Source: Methylopila turkensis
GTDB taxonomy: Bacteria > Pseudomonadota > Alphaproteobacteria > Rhizobiales > Methylopilaceae
DNA length: 64,000 nt
Assembly: GCF_027922325.1 (NCBI RefSeq)
Contig: NZ_BSFL01000003.1
Coordinates: 868,001 to 932,000 of the forward strand
Direction: 5' to 3'
Shown here piece after piece: positions 29,597 through 38,340 of this stretch (positions within the stretch are counted from its first letter, which is position 1; each line of letters opens with the position of its first letter). A program made the translations under genes and the position numbers. The notes below the pieces were generated by a model that was not told the DNA's origin, did no database searches, and was given only the letters and a program-made list of their open reading frames with translations.

Positions 29597-30646
29597 TCAG
29601 GCCAGCGCGTTCATGCAGTCGCGAATGCTGTCGATGGCGCGGTCGGCGGCTTGGGCGCCAAGCTTGATCGCGTCGGCTGCGCGGTGGAACTCGAACAGCC
29701 CGAATCGCCCAAGCCGGGGACCGATCATGACGTCGGGCGGGTCGCCGGCGAGACGGGAACGGGAAATCCGGTCCTGGGCGATGTTGAACGCCTCGACCAT
29801 GACGGCCGGAATGCCGGGCGCGCCGGGCTGCGGCGCCTGGATCGCGAGCGGCGGCCGTTCGTCCGTCGGCCGCCGGCGGCGGAAGCGCATCCGCCGCCGG
29901 ACGCGGGTGACGGTTTCGACCGCCGCCTCGTCCTCCTCGGTCGGCGCGTGCGCCTGGATGACGGTGCCGCGCCCCGACATCTCGGATTGCAGATTGACGG
30001 CGACGACCAGACGGCCGCCGAGCGCGCGCGCGGCCGACACCGGCACCGGATTGACCAGCGCGCCGTCCATCAGCCAGCGCCCACCGATGCGGACCGGCTC
30101 GAGAATGCCCGGAAGCGCGTAGGAGGCACGCAGCGCGGTCGACAGCCGCCCGCGGCCGAGCCAGACCTCGTGCCCGGTGCCGAACTCCGTCGCGATCGCG
30201 ACGAACCGGAGGCCGAGGTCCTCGATCGCGGCGTCGGCGAGATGCGTCTCAAGCTGGGCGCGCAGCCGCCCGCCGCTGATCAGCCCGGCGCCTGCGATGC
30301 GAAGGTCCAGCATGCCGAACATGCGCCTGGGCGTCAGCGACAGCGCCCACGCCTCGAGCTCGTCCAGCTTCCCGGCCGCCCAGCAGCCGCCGACGACGGC
30401 GCCGATCGAGGTGCCCGCGATGACGTCGGGCGCGAGGCCGGCCTTCTCGAGCGAGCGCAGCACGCCGATATGGGCCCAGCCGCGCGCCGCGCCGCCGCCG
30501 AGCGCGAGCGCGAGCGTCGGCCGCTGCGGCGCCGTCGGCTCCGGCGCGTCGGCGTCGGCGGTCACGGCGAAACTGGCGGGGCGGCGAAACGGATTTGGCG
30601 GAAACACGCGGCCTCGACGGTTCAGCTGGCGCTTGCGAAGCGCCAC
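29597..30646 (-). CDS. Patatin-like phospholipase (RssA-like)
   Basis: A 349-residue patatin-domain lipid acyl hydrolase. The oxyanion loop is GGGAARGWAHIGVLR (about 50-64), the nucleophile motif GTSIG has Ser80, and the catalytic Asp is Asp194 in MDGALVNPVP, giving the Ser-Asp dyad of the family. About 30 extra residues precede the domain. A GTG at 30565 would remove most of these, so the start is uncertain. No signal peptide. It lies downstream of hisI on the same strand with a 44-base gap. Confidence 0.9.
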   Translation of the reverse strand: MALRKRQLNRRGRVFPPNPFRRPASFAVTADADAPEPTAPQRPTLALALGGGAARGWAHIGVLRSLEKAGLAPDVIAGTSIGAVVGGCWAAGKLDELEAWALSLTPRRMFGMLDLRIAGAGLISGGRLRAQLETHLADAAIEDLGLRFVAIATEFGTGHEVWLGRGRLSTALRASYALPGILEPVRIGGRWLMDGALVNPVPVSAARALGGRLVVAVNLQSEMSGRGTVIQAHAPTEEDEAAVETVTRVRRRMRFRRRRPTDERPPLAIQAPQPGAPGIPAVMVEAFNIAQDRISRSRLAGDPPDVMIGPRLGRFGLFEFHRAADAIKLGAQAADRAIDSIRDCMNALA

Positions 30647-30690
30647 GCATCGCGGCTTAAGCGGCTTGTGCGACAGCTTCGCGTCGGCGC

Positions 30691-31140
30691 TCAGGCGCCG
30701 TAGGTGACGCGCGGATCAAAAAGCCGGTCGCCGTCGACCATGGCGAGGGACGCCCCGCCGTCGGCCGGCTCGACCCGGCGGTAGAAGCAGGACCTGCGCC
30801 CGGTGTGGCAGGCGGCGCCGGTTCCCGCGACGCGCACGCGGAGCCAGAGCGCGTCCTGGTCGCAGTCCACCCGCATCTCCTCCACCGTCATCTCGTGGCC
30901 GGAGGTCTCGCCCTTGCGCCAGAGCGCCTTTCGCGAGCGCGACCAGAAATGCGCGACGCCGGTGTCGATCGTGGCCTTGAGAGCGTCGGCGTTCATGTAG
31001 GCGAACATCAGCACCCCGCCGCCGGCGGCGTCGGTGACGATGGCGGCGATCAGCCCGTCGCGGTCGAACTTGGGCGCGAAGGCGAGGCCCTCCTCGACGT
31101 CGTGATCGTGGGTGTGCGAGGGCGAGGCTGGGCTGGTCAT
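30691..31140 (-). CDS. hisI: Phosphoribosyl-AMP cyclohydrolase
   Basis: A 149-residue zinc enzyme for the third step of histidine biosynthesis, opening the adenine ring of phosphoribosyl-AMP. It is the stand-alone form, without a fused HisE. Conserved blocks are [21 protein letters not shown], the active-site [23 protein letters not shown], the metal-binding [11 protein letters not shown], and [14 protein letters not shown] with zinc cysteines. It follows folE at a distance of about 156 bases. Confidence 0.96.
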   Translation of the reverse strand: MTSPASPSHTHDHDVEEGLAFAPKFDRDGLIAAIVTDAAGGGVLMFAYMNADALKATIDTGVAHFWSRSRKALWRKGETSGHEMTVEEMRVDCDQDALWLRVRVAGTGAACHTGRRSCFYRRVEPADGGASLAMVDGDRLFDPRVTYGA

Positions 31141-31296
31141 CTCGGCTCCGTGGAAGCCGCCGAACAGGTCGGCGCGCCGCTCAGGCCGGCGAGCGCGCGG
31201 CGACGCCGTGACTGTAGGGAAACGCCGCGCTTCAGGTCGACGTCGTGGACGCCCGCGACGACGCGGACGTGACAGCGTAGGGCGGCGTCGACGCGC

Positions 31297-31947
31297 TCAG
31301 CGCGGCGACGCGAGCCCGCCGCGCACGAGGGTGATGAAGCGCACCTGCTCGGCCGGATCGTCGCGGAACACGCCAGTGAACTGGCTGGTCACGGTCGAGA
31401 CGCCCTGCTTCTGGATGCCGCGCATGGACATGCACATGTGCTCACCCTCCACCATCACGGCCACGCCGCGCGGCTTCAGGTTCTCGTCGATCGCCTCGGT
31501 GATCTGCGCCGTCAGCGCCTCCTGCGTCTGCAGGCGCTTCGCGAAGGCGTCGACCACGCGGGCGATCTTCGACAGGCCGACCACGCCGTTGGACGGGTAG
31601 TAGGCGACATGCGCCTTGCCGACAAAGGGCACCATGTGGTGCTCGCAATGCGAGAAATACGGGATGTCGCGGAGCACGACCATATCGTCGTAACCCTGCA
31701 CTTCCTCGAACACGCGCTCGAGGCTGTCGGCGGCGTCCACGCGGTAGCCGGCGTACAGCTCCTCATAGGCCTTCACCACCCGCTTCGGGGTGTCGACGAG
31801 GCCCTCGCGCGTCGGGTCGTCGCCCGCCCAGGCGATCAGGGTCCGCACCGCGGCCTCCGCCTCTTCGCGCGACGGCTTGCGCGGCGAGGAGGGCTTGGGG
31901 GCGGGGATGGGAACGCGGGCAAAGGGATGCTGAACGACGGCGTCCAT
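31297..31947 (-). CDS. folE: GTP cyclohydrolase I (type I, zinc)
   Basis: A 216-residue enzyme making 7,8-dihydroneopterin triphosphate, the first step toward tetrahydrofolate. Zinc ligands are visible: Cys101 and the following histidines in [10 protein letters not shown], and the second Cys in [10 protein letters not shown]. Other family blocks are [14 protein letters not shown] and [26 protein letters not shown]. About 25 Pro/Ala-rich residues precede the core. Divergent from the NifU-like gene; the 178 bases between carry an AT-rich CTTATATAGT stretch that is a possible promoter. Confidence 0.97.
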   Translation of the reverse strand: MDAVVQHPFARVPIPAPKPSSPRKPSREEAEAAVRTLIAWAGDDPTREGLVDTPKRVVKAYEELYAGYRVDAADSLERVFEEVQGYDDMVVLRDIPYFSHCEHHMVPFVGKAHVAYYPSNGVVGLSKIARVVDAFAKRLQTQEALTAQITEAIDENLKPRGVAVMVEGEHMCMSMRGIQKQGVSTVTSQFTGVFRDDPAEQVRFITLVRGGLASPR

Positions 31948-32125
31948 GAGCTTCCTCTAGGCGGGCCTTTTGCTTGCGCCTTACGCACGAAACCGCAACG
32001 CGGACCACCGACCGTGACCGCGCGCCAGCCTTCGGAATACCACATGGCGAGCGCTTCCGCCGCAGCTTATATAGTCGCGGAAACCGGGCGAACAATCCGA
32101 GACTTGCGCCGCCCCAGCCCTTAGC

Positions 32126-32578
32126 ATGAAGAGCGCTGAAATGCTCGACGACATCTACAACCGCCGCATTCTCGAGCTGGCCGCGGACATTCCGCGGCTC
32201 GGCCGGCTGGAGACGCCGGACGCCACCGCCACCGCGCATTCGAAACTGTGCGGATCGACGGTAACGATCGACATCGCCTTCGACGGCGAGAAGATCACCG
32301 ACTTCGCCCATGAGGTCCGCGCCTGCGCGCTCGGGCAGGCGTCGTCCTCGGTGATGGCGCGCACGGTCGTCGGGCGCACGGCGGACGAGGTGCGCGCCGT
32401 TCGCGAGACGATGCGTCGCATGCTGAAGGAGAACGGCCCGGCGCCGGACGGCGTCTGGGACGACCTCAAGGTTCTCGAACCCGTGCGCGACTACAAGGCC
32501 AGGCATGCGTCCACGCTGCTGACCTTCGACGCCGTCGTCGACGCCCTCGACCAGATCGAGGCGAAGCGGGCGGCGTGA
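32126..32578 (+). CDS. NifU/SufU-like iron-sulfur scaffold protein
   Basis: A 150-residue NifU N-terminal-domain protein. It keeps two of the usual conserved cysteine sites: KLCGSTVTIDIAFDGEKI (Cys near 42) and EVRACALGQASSSVMA (Cys near 72). The third cysteine typical of IscU/SufU near the C terminus is not obvious. Alphaproteobacteria commonly carry such a protein beside yidD or folE, as here. It probably assists Fe-S cluster assembly, but the missing third cysteine leaves its activity open. Confidence 0.85.
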   Translation: MKSAEMLDDIYNRRILELAADIPRLGRLETPDATATAHSKLCGSTVTIDIAFDGEKITDFAHEVRACALGQASSSVMARTVVGRTADEVRAVRETMRRMLKENGPAPDGVWDDLKVLEPVRDYKARHASTLLTFDAVVDALDQIEAKRAA

Positions 32579-32585
32579 GGCCTTC

Positions 32586-32702
32586 TTGTCCCGGACTTGA
32601 TCCGGGACCCAGATGCGCGAGTGGATCACGATGAGCGCCGAACGCGCCGAGCGGCCATCGGGAGCCAAGACGGCTCTGGGTCCCGGATCAAGTCCGGGAC
32701 AA
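32586..32702. repeat. Pair of 27-base inverted palindromic repeats
   Basis: Bases 32586-32612 and 32676-32702 are perfect reverse complements (27 bases) separated by 63 bases. Each arm is itself a hairpin: GTCCCGGA, loop CTTGA, TCCGGGAC. Units of this form are abundant in intergenic DNA of many Hyphomicrobiales and are thought to be mobile palindromic elements. The second arm lies inside the yidD reading frame. Confidence 0.88.
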
Positions 32703-33035
32703 GAGCGCGTTCCGCCCCTCTCCTTCCGCGCGCCGCTCACCTCGCTGCTGCGGCTGCCGATCCTCGGCTACCGCTATTCCCTGTCGATGTTCATGGGCCG
32801 GCGCTGCCGTTTCCTGCCGACCTGCTCGGAATTCGCGGACGAGGCCATCGCGCGGCACGGGGCCTGGGCCGGCGGGTGGATGGCGGCGGGGCGCATCTGC
32901 CGCTGCCACCCGTGGGGGCGCGACGGCTTCGAGCCCGTGCCGCGCGCGTTGCCTTCGGACGCCGCGTGGTCTAGGCCGTGGCGCTACGCGCGCAGGCTGG
33001 AAACGCCGACCTGCGAGGCCGTATCCGACCGCTGA
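32613..33035 (+). CDS. yidD: Membrane protein insertion efficiency factor YidD
   Basis: A YidD-family protein that helps YidC/Sec insert membrane proteins at the cytoplasmic face. The conserved core is [20 protein letters not shown] followed by [12 protein letters not shown] and [14 protein letters not shown], with the three conserved cysteines. The first 36 or so residues, which encode LGPGSSPGQ, come from the second arm of the palindromic repeat at 32676-32702. No start codon exists between the repeat and the core, so translation must begin within the repeat unit, at ATG 32613 or ATG 32631. The original start appears to have been displaced. Confidence 0.9.
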   Translation: MREWITMSAERAERPSGAKTALGPGSSPGQERVPPLSFRAPLTSLLRLPILGYRYSLSMFMGRRCRFLPTCSEFADEAIARHGAWAGGWMAAGRICRCHPWGRDGFEPVPRALPSDAAWSRPWRYARRLETPTCEAVSDR

Positions 33036-33071
33036 CGGCGGCTGGAGTTCTGGCGCCGAAGTCGGGAGCCA

Positions 33072-33178
33072 CCCTCACCGTCATGCCCGCGTCTTCGCGG
33101 GCATCCACGACTTGGTCGTCGCGCGGGCGTCCGAGGAAGACGTGGATACCCGGCTTCGCCGGGCATGACGGTGAGGAT
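33072..33178. repeat. Composite palindromic repeat element
   Basis: CCTCACCGTCATGCCCG at the left end is matched by its reverse complement at the right end (33161-33177). Inside are two hairpins, GCCCGCG-TCTT-CGCGGGC and CCCGGC-TTC-GCCGGG, and the paired words ATCCACG and CGTGGATACC. This is the intergenic interval before thrS (33036-33271), and I see no gene in it. A related but decayed element is at 46760-46853. Confidence 0.8.
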
Positions 33179-33271
33179 GGCCGGACGCGAAGCGGCTGTT
33201 CTCCACCGCCACGGCGACATTTCCAGAAGCGCTTACCTGCATTCGTAGGCAGAACTGAGCGGAGACCACAG

Positions 33272-35275
33272 ATGCCCATCGTCACCTTCCCCGACGGCGC
33301 CCAGAAATCCTACGACGCCGGGACCACCGGCGCCGACATCGCCGGCCAGATCTCCAAGTCGCTGCTGAAGCGCACCGTCGCCATGGCGCTCGACGGCGTG
33401 GTGGTCGATCTCGCCGACCCGATCGAGCGCGACGTCCGCATCGAGTTCCTCGACCGCAACGACGCCCGCGCGCTGGAGCTGATCCGCCACGACTGCGCCC
33501 ATGTGCTCGCCGAGGCGGTGCAGACGCTGTGGCCGGAGACGCAGGTCACGATCGGCCCGGTGATCGAGAACGGCTTCTATTATGACTTCGCGCGGCCCGA
33601 GCCCTTCTCGACCGACGACCTCGCCGCCATCGAGGCCGAGATGCGCAAGATCATCGCGCGCGACCGGCCGTTCACGAAGGAGTTCTGGAGCCGCGACAAG
33701 GCGAAGGAGTTCTTCCGCGCCAAGGGCGAGCTGTTCAAGGTCGAGCTGGTCGACGCCATCCCCGAGGACCAGAGCCTCAAGATGTACGCGCAGGGCGAGT
33801 GGATCGACCTCTGCCGCGGGCCGCACATGACCTCGACCGGCAAGGTCGGCGACGCCTTCAAGCTGATGAAGGTGGCGGGCGCCTACTGGCGCGGCGACTC
33901 GAACAACCCGATGCTCCAGCGCATCTACGGCACCGCCTTCCCGGACAGGGCCGGGCTCGACCTCTACCTGCACCAGCTCGCGGAGGCGGAGCGCCGCGAC
34001 CACCGCCGGCTCGGCCGGGAGATGGACCTGTTCCACTTCCAGGAGGAAGGCCCCGGCGCCGTGTTCTGGCACCCGAAGGGCTGGACCCTGTTCCAGACGC
34101 TGATCAGCTACTCCCGCCGCCAGACCGCCGGCTCCGGCTTCGTCGAGGTCAACACGCCCCAGATCCTCGACCATTCGCTGTGGCAGACCTCCGGCCACTG
34201 GGACTGGTACCGCGAGAACATGTTCGTCACCGAGACCGAAGACGAGCGGGTGTTCGCGATCAAGCCGATGAACTGCCCCGGCCATGTGCAGATCTTCAAG
34301 CACGGCCTCAGGAGCTACCGCGAACTCCCGATCCGCATGGGCGAATTCGGCATCGTCCACCGCTACGAGCCGTCCGGCGCGCTGCACGGCATGATGCGCG
34401 TGCGCGCCTTCACGCAGGACGACGCGCACATCTTCTGCACCGACGAGCAGTTCATGGCCGAGACGCTCGCTCTCAACGAGCTGATCCTCGGCATGTATTC
34501 GGACTTCGGCTTCGACCAGATCGTGCTGAAGCTCTCGACCCGGCCGGAGAAGCGCGTCGGCTCCGACGCGCTGTGGGACCGCGCCGAGCAGGTCATGGGC
34601 GACGCGCTCGACGCCATCAAGGCGCAGTACGGCAACCGGGTGACGACCGAGGTCAATCCGGGCGAAGGCGCGTTCTACGGGCCGAAGTTCGAATATGTCC
34701 TGCGCGACGCGATCGGCCGCGACTGGCAGTGCGGCACCATCCAGGTCGACTTCAACCTGCCGGAACGCTTCGGCGCGTTCTACATCGGCGCGGACGGCGA
34801 GAAGCACCACCCGGTGATGATCCACCGCGCGATCTTCGGCTCGCTCGAGCGCTTCACCGGCATCCTGATCGAGCATTTCGCCGGCCATTTCCCGCTGTGG
34901 CTCGCGCCGGTGCAGGTTGTGGTCGCGACCATCACCTCGGAGGCCGACGCTTACGCCGCCGACGTGGCGGAGACGCTGCGGCGGGCGGGCCTGAGGGTCG
35001 AGCTCGACGTGCGCAACGAGAAGATCAACTACAAGGTGCGCGAGCACTCGCTGACCAAGACGCCGGTGCTGGTCGTGGTCGGCAAGAAGGAGGCCGAGAC
35101 GCGCGCCGTCTCGATCCGTCGCCTCGGCTCGCAGAACCAGACGCCGATGTCGCTCGACGCCGCCGTGCTGGCGCTGACCGACGAGGCGACGCCGCCGGAC
35201 CTGAAGCGCGGCGCGGCCGAAACGCCGAAGGACGGCCGCCTGCCGGACAAGGCGAACGAACTGCTCGACCTCTGA
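33272..35275 (+). CDS. thrS: Threonyl-tRNA synthetase
   Basis: A 667-residue class II aminoacyl-tRNA synthetase. Domains in order: TGS (residues 1-60), editing domain with [12 protein letters not shown] and the [14 protein letters not shown] block, catalytic core with motif 2 ([19 protein letters not shown]) and motif 3 ([14 protein letters not shown]), and a C-terminal anticodon-binding domain ([17 protein letters not shown]). The zinc ligands are in [10 protein letters not shown]. The start at ATG 33272 ([11 protein letters not shown]) follows GGAGACC. The last 25 residues are a charged tail that is not part of the family core. Confidence 0.98.
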   Translation: MPIVTFPDGAQKSYDAGTTGADIAGQISKSLLKRTVAMALDGVVVDLADPIERDVRIEFLDRNDARALELIRHDCAHVLAEAVQTLWPETQVTIGPVIENGFYYDFARPEPFSTDDLAAIEAEMRKIIARDRPFTKEFWSRDKAKEFFRAKGELFKVELVDAIPEDQSLKMYAQGEWIDLCRGPHMTSTGKVGDAFKLMKVAGAYWRGDSNNPMLQRIYGTAFPDRAGLDLYLHQLAEAERRDHRRLGREMDLFHFQEEGPGAVFWHPKGWTLFQTLISYSRRQTAGSGFVEVNTPQILDHSLWQTSGHWDWYRENMFVTETEDERVFAIKPMNCPGHVQIFKHGLRSYRELPIRMGEFGIVHRYEPSGALHGMMRVRAFTQDDAHIFCTDEQFMAETLALNELILGMYSDFGFDQIVLKLSTRPEKRVGSDALWDRAEQVMGDALDAIKAQYGNRVTTEVNPGEGAFYGPKFEYVLRDAIGRDWQCGTIQVDFNLPERFGAFYIGADGEKHHPVMIHRAIFGSLERFTGILIEHFAGHFPLWLAPVQVVVATITSEADAYAADVAETLRRAGLRVELDVRNEKINYKVREHSLTKTPVLVVVGKKEAETRAVSIRRLGSQNQTPMSLDAAVLALTDEATPPDLKRGAAETPKDGRLPDKANELLDL

Positions 35276-35280
35276 GACCC

Positions 35281-35311
35281 TCGGGCTCCGCGGCCCCGCC
35301 GCGGAGCCCGA
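35281..35311. other. GC-rich hairpin after thrS
   Basis: A 13-base-pair perfect stem (35281-35293 with 35299-35311; loop CCCCG) starts six bases after the thrS stop. No T-run follows on either strand, so it does not fit a classical intrinsic terminator, but it could stop or stabilise the thrS transcript. Confidence 0.5.
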
Positions 35312-35353
35312 CACGGGCGCGTCGCACGCAGGCGCTAGGCTGGCCGCCCAGCC

Positions 35354-36409
35354 ATGCTCACGCCGCCTCCCGCACCGCCGCGCCTCTGGGCGCTGATCCC
35401 CAAACACCGCGGCGACGCGCGCATGGTCGAGGCCGTGGCCGAGGCGAGCGGCCTCGCCGTCGCGCGCAAGCCGCTTGCGTTCAATCCGCTCGGCTGGCTG
35501 CTCAACCTGCGGCCGGGCGGCTCGCTGTTCACGCTGCGGCGGAACGCGCGCAAAAGCCTCGCGCCGCCCTGGCCCGACGTGGTGGTGAGCGCCGGCAAGC
35601 GCTCCGCGCCCGTCGCGCTGTGGATCCGCGCGCGGTCCGGCGGCCGGACGCGTCTGGTCCATCTCGGCCGACCCTCGGCGCCGCTCCGCTGGTTCGACCT
35701 CGTCGTGACCACCCCGCAATACGACCTGCCGGCGCGTCCGAACGTGCTTCTCCAGCGGTTTCCGCCCACGCAGGCCGCGGCTCGCCGCGATGCCGTCCGG
35801 CCGGACCTCGCCGCCCTGCCCCGTCCGCGCCTGATGGCGATCGTCGGCGGCGACGCCGACCCGCAGCGGCTCGACGCCGACGCGGCGCGGCGCTTCGCGC
35901 AAGCCGCGCTCGCGTCCGCCTGCGAGAGCGGCGGCGCGCTGCTGATCGCGACCTCGCCAAGAACGCCGCCTGACGCGGTCGCGGCCCTGAAGGCGGCGGC
36001 GGCGGACGCCGACGTCCCCGTCCGGCTCTCGGTCTATGGCGAAGGCGCCGACGACTACCGCGCCTTTCTCAACGCGGCGGACGCCTTTCTCGTCACCGAC
36101 GACAGCGCCTCGATGATCACGGAAGCCGCGCTCAGCGGCGCGCCGGTCGAGCTGCTCGCCCTGCCGCGCCGTCCGGGCCTGAAAGTCCGCGCCTTCCACG
36201 CGCTCCGCCGGATCGCGGGGCGGCGCGTGGCCGAGTGGGCCGTCGGCCGCGGTCTCGTCCGCGCGAATCGCGACATCGATCTGTTCATCGCCGCGCTGCG
36301 GGCCGACAAGCTCCTCGACGGCGGACCGCGCGCCGCGGCCGTCGCCGCCGCCGAACTCGATGAGATCGCTGGCCTTATCCGCGCGCTCGCGGGCGCCGGC
36401 CGCCGCTGA
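35354..36409 (+). CDS. ELM1/DUF1022-family (GtrOC1-like) protein
   Basis: A 351-residue protein of the family labelled mitochondrial fission ELM1 in plants and common in Alphaproteobacteria. Visible family features are LWALIPKHRGDARMVEAVAEA at the start, VVSAGKRSAPVALWIR, VHLGRPSAPLRWFDLVVTTPQYDLP and a C-terminal ADAFLVTDDSASMITEAALSGAPVELL resembling the donor site of GT-B transferases. The family is suspected to contain glycosyltransferases. It stands about 60 bases upstream of an ATP-grasp cluster on the same strand and may belong with it. Confidence 0.82.
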   Translation: MLTPPPAPPRLWALIPKHRGDARMVEAVAEASGLAVARKPLAFNPLGWLLNLRPGGSLFTLRRNARKSLAPPWPDVVVSAGKRSAPVALWIRARSGGRTRLVHLGRPSAPLRWFDLVVTTPQYDLPARPNVLLQRFPPTQAAARRDAVRPDLAALPRPRLMAIVGGDADPQRLDADAARRFAQAALASACESGGALLIATSPRTPPDAVAALKAAAADADVPVRLSVYGEGADDYRAFLNAADAFLVTDDSASMITEAALSGAPVELLALPRRPGLKVRAFHALRRIAGRRVAEWAVGRGLVRANRDIDLFIAALRADKLLDGGPRAAAVAAAELDEIAGLIRALAGAGRR

Positions 36410-36470
36410 CGTCACAGGATCGTCGGCGGGTCGTCGCGGCCGCGTCATCGACCGCCGGTAGCGTCACGCC

Positions 36471-37514
36471 ATGCTCACGATGTCGAATCCCGACCCGCGC
36501 TGCGCCCGGATCCCGTCTTCGGACAAGGCGCGCCTGCGCGTCATGCTCCTCGCCAAGCACGCCTGCGGCGACGGCTCGCCCGACGCCGTGGACGGCAATC
36601 ACGCGACCTACCACCACGAGCTCCGCAGCACGATCGAGAGCCTCGGCGTCGAGGTGGTCCCGGCCAACGCCTTCGAGGCGATCGAACGCCGGCCGGAGGT
36701 CGATTTCGTGTTCCCGCTGCTGAACCGCGCAGGGTTCCAGAACAGCGAAATGCTGGCGCCGCTCCTGCTCGCCCGCCGCGGCGTGCCGTTCCTCGGCGCG
36801 AGCCCGATCCTGCGCGGGCTCGCCGACGACAAGCATCTCTGCAAGGTGATCGCGCGCCGCCACGGCGTGCCGACCGCCGACTGGGTCTCCTGCCGCCGGG
36901 GTCGCCCGATCGCGGAGCCGGCATTCCGGGCCGAGCAGCTGATCGTGAAGCCGAACGCCTCCTCCGCCTCGTGGGGCGTCGTCACCGTCGCGACCTGGGC
37001 CGAGGCCCGCGCCCATGTTGAGGAGCTGCACGCGCTCGGCCATGACGCGCTGGTGGAGGAATGGCTGCCGCTGCTCGACGTGGCGGTGCCGGCCGTCGGC
37101 GGCGCGCTGCCCGAACCCTGGCTGCTGCCGCCGATGGCGCATGCGCCGGAATCAGCCGGCGCGCTGCGCTCCTACGAGGAGAAGCGGGCGCTCGTCGCCG
37201 ACGTGCGGCCGGACCCGCTGACCATGGTCGACGACCCCGAGCTGACCGGCCGTCTCAACAACTACTCCGCCGCACTCTGCGAAGAACTCTGGCCGTTCGA
37301 CTACGGCCGGTTCGAGTTCCGCTACGACCCCGCCAGCGGCGCGGCGTCGTTCATGGAAGTGAACCTGTCCTGCAATCTCTGGTCCCGGAAGAGCATCTCG
37401 CGCTCCGCCGCTTCGCTCGGCGTCACCCACGCCATGCTGGTGGAGTCGATCATCGCCCACAGCCTGCGCCGGCAGGGCGTCATCGCGTCGGTCGGCCTGG
37501 AGCTCGCGGCGTGA
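36471..37514 (+). CDS. D-Ala-D-Ala-ligase-like ATP-grasp protein
   Basis: A 347-residue ATP-grasp enzyme. The preATP domain reads VMLLAKHACGDGSPDAVDGNHATYHHELRS-like sequence at the start; the ATP site has LADDKHLCK, LIVKPNASSASWGV and EEWLPLLDVAVP; the Mg/ADP site is FMEVNLSCNLWS near the C terminus. This is the layout of D-alanine-D-alanine ligase relatives that join a carboxylate to an amine through an acyl phosphate. It lacks the usual Ddl length and flanking cell-wall genes, so the substrate is not D-Ala by default. It overlaps the next gene by four bases (GTGA), implying coupled expression. Confidence 0.78.
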   Translation: MLTMSNPDPRCARIPSSDKARLRVMLLAKHACGDGSPDAVDGNHATYHHELRSTIESLGVEVVPANAFEAIERRPEVDFVFPLLNRAGFQNSEMLAPLLLARRGVPFLGASPILRGLADDKHLCKVIARRHGVPTADWVSCRRGRPIAEPAFRAEQLIVKPNASSASWGVVTVATWAEARAHVEELHALGHDALVEEWLPLLDVAVPAVGGALPEPWLLPPMAHAPESAGALRSYEEKRALVADVRPDPLTMVDDPELTGRLNNYSAALCEELWPFDYGRFEFRYDPASGAASFMEVNLSCNLWSRKSISRSAASLGVTHAMLVESIIAHSLRRQGVIASVGLELAA

Positions 37515-38335
37515 GCGGGGCTCTCACCGCGCTGGTGCTCGCCGGCGAGCGCGACGGACGGCTCGATCCCCTCGCCGCCGACGCCGGCGTGCGGCTGAAG
37601 GCGCTCGCCCCCGTCGCGGGGCGTCCGATGATCGCGCATGTCCTCGACGCGCTCGCGGCCAGCCATCGCGTCGGCGAGATCCGCGTCTGCGTCAACGACG
37701 GCGCCGGTCTCGGCGAACTGCCGGAGGTCCGTCGGCTTGCGGCGGCCGGCCGCCTCAGGCTCGCGCCGGCGCGGCCGAACCTGGTCGACAGCGTCCTCGC
37801 AGCGGTCGAAGGCGCCGCCTTCCCCGTGCTGATCGTGACCGCCGACAGCGTGTTGCTGACACCGGACGCGATCGCCGAATTCGACATCGCGGCGCGCCGG
37901 CGCGGCGCCGAGGTCGCGGTCGCCCTCGCCCGCCGCGAGAGCGTGCTCGGCGTCCATCCCGACGGCCAGCGCAAATTCTACCGCTGCTCGGACGGCGCGT
38001 TCTCGAACTGCAACATGTACTGGATCGGCGAGCCGACGGCGCTCGCGGCGGCCGAGCTGTTCCGCTCCGGCGGGCAGTTCGTGAAGCACCCCATGCGCGT
38101 CGTCGGCGCGCTCGGCCTGCGCGGCGTGCTGGAGCTGGTCCGTTTCCGCTTCGGGCTCAGCGCGCTCGAAGCCTCGTTCCGGCGCCTGTCCGGACGCTTC
38201 GGCCTGCGGATCCTGCCGATCGTGATCAGCGACGGCGCTGCGGCGATCGACGTGGACCACGCCCGCAGCCTGCGGGTCGCCGAGGAGGTGCTGGCGTTCC
38301 GCGCGGGCCAGCGGCCGGCTCTCGCAGCCGAGTAG
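37511..38335 (+). CDS. MobA/GlmU-like nucleotidyltransferase (NTP transferase) domain protein
   Basis: A 274-residue single-domain nucleotidyltransferase. The N-terminal signature TALVLAGERDGRLDPLAADAG is followed by KALAPVAGRPMIAHVLDAL, matching the NTP_transf_3 pattern (GG...G in loop, then K-x-L-x-P and G-x-P-M). A metal-binding Asp lies in VTADSVLLT. No hexapeptide repeats are present, so it is not GlmU. It would activate a sugar-1-phosphate, cytidine/molybdopterin-type or alditol phosphate. GTG start at 37511 overlaps the stop of the ATP-grasp gene; the next gene begins five bases after its stop. Confidence 0.82.
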   Translation: MSGALTALVLAGERDGRLDPLAADAGVRLKALAPVAGRPMIAHVLDALAASHRVGEIRVCVNDGAGLGELPEVRRLAAAGRLRLAPARPNLVDSVLAAVEGAAFPVLIVTADSVLLTPDAIAEFDIAARRRGAEVAVALARRESVLGVHPDGQRKFYRCSDGAFSNCNMYWIGEPTALAAAELFRSGGQFVKHPMRVVGALGLRGVLELVRFRFGLSALEASFRRLSGRFGLRILPIVISDGAAAIDVDHARSLRVAEEVLAFRAGQRPALAAE

Positions 38336-38340
38336 CCGCG

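Noticed and set aside
32586..33178. Possible CRISPR array from the repeated hairpins
   Set aside because: The units are inverted, not direct, have no regular spacers, and only a few copies are present; no cas genes in the window.
35281..35311. Intrinsic terminator after thrS
   Set aside because: The stem is perfect but no T-run follows on either strand, so I list it only as a hairpin.
33233..36448. A 1071-codon open frame on the minus strand
   Set aside because: Antisense to thrS and the ELM1-like gene; composition is that of a shadow frame and no family motif is visible.
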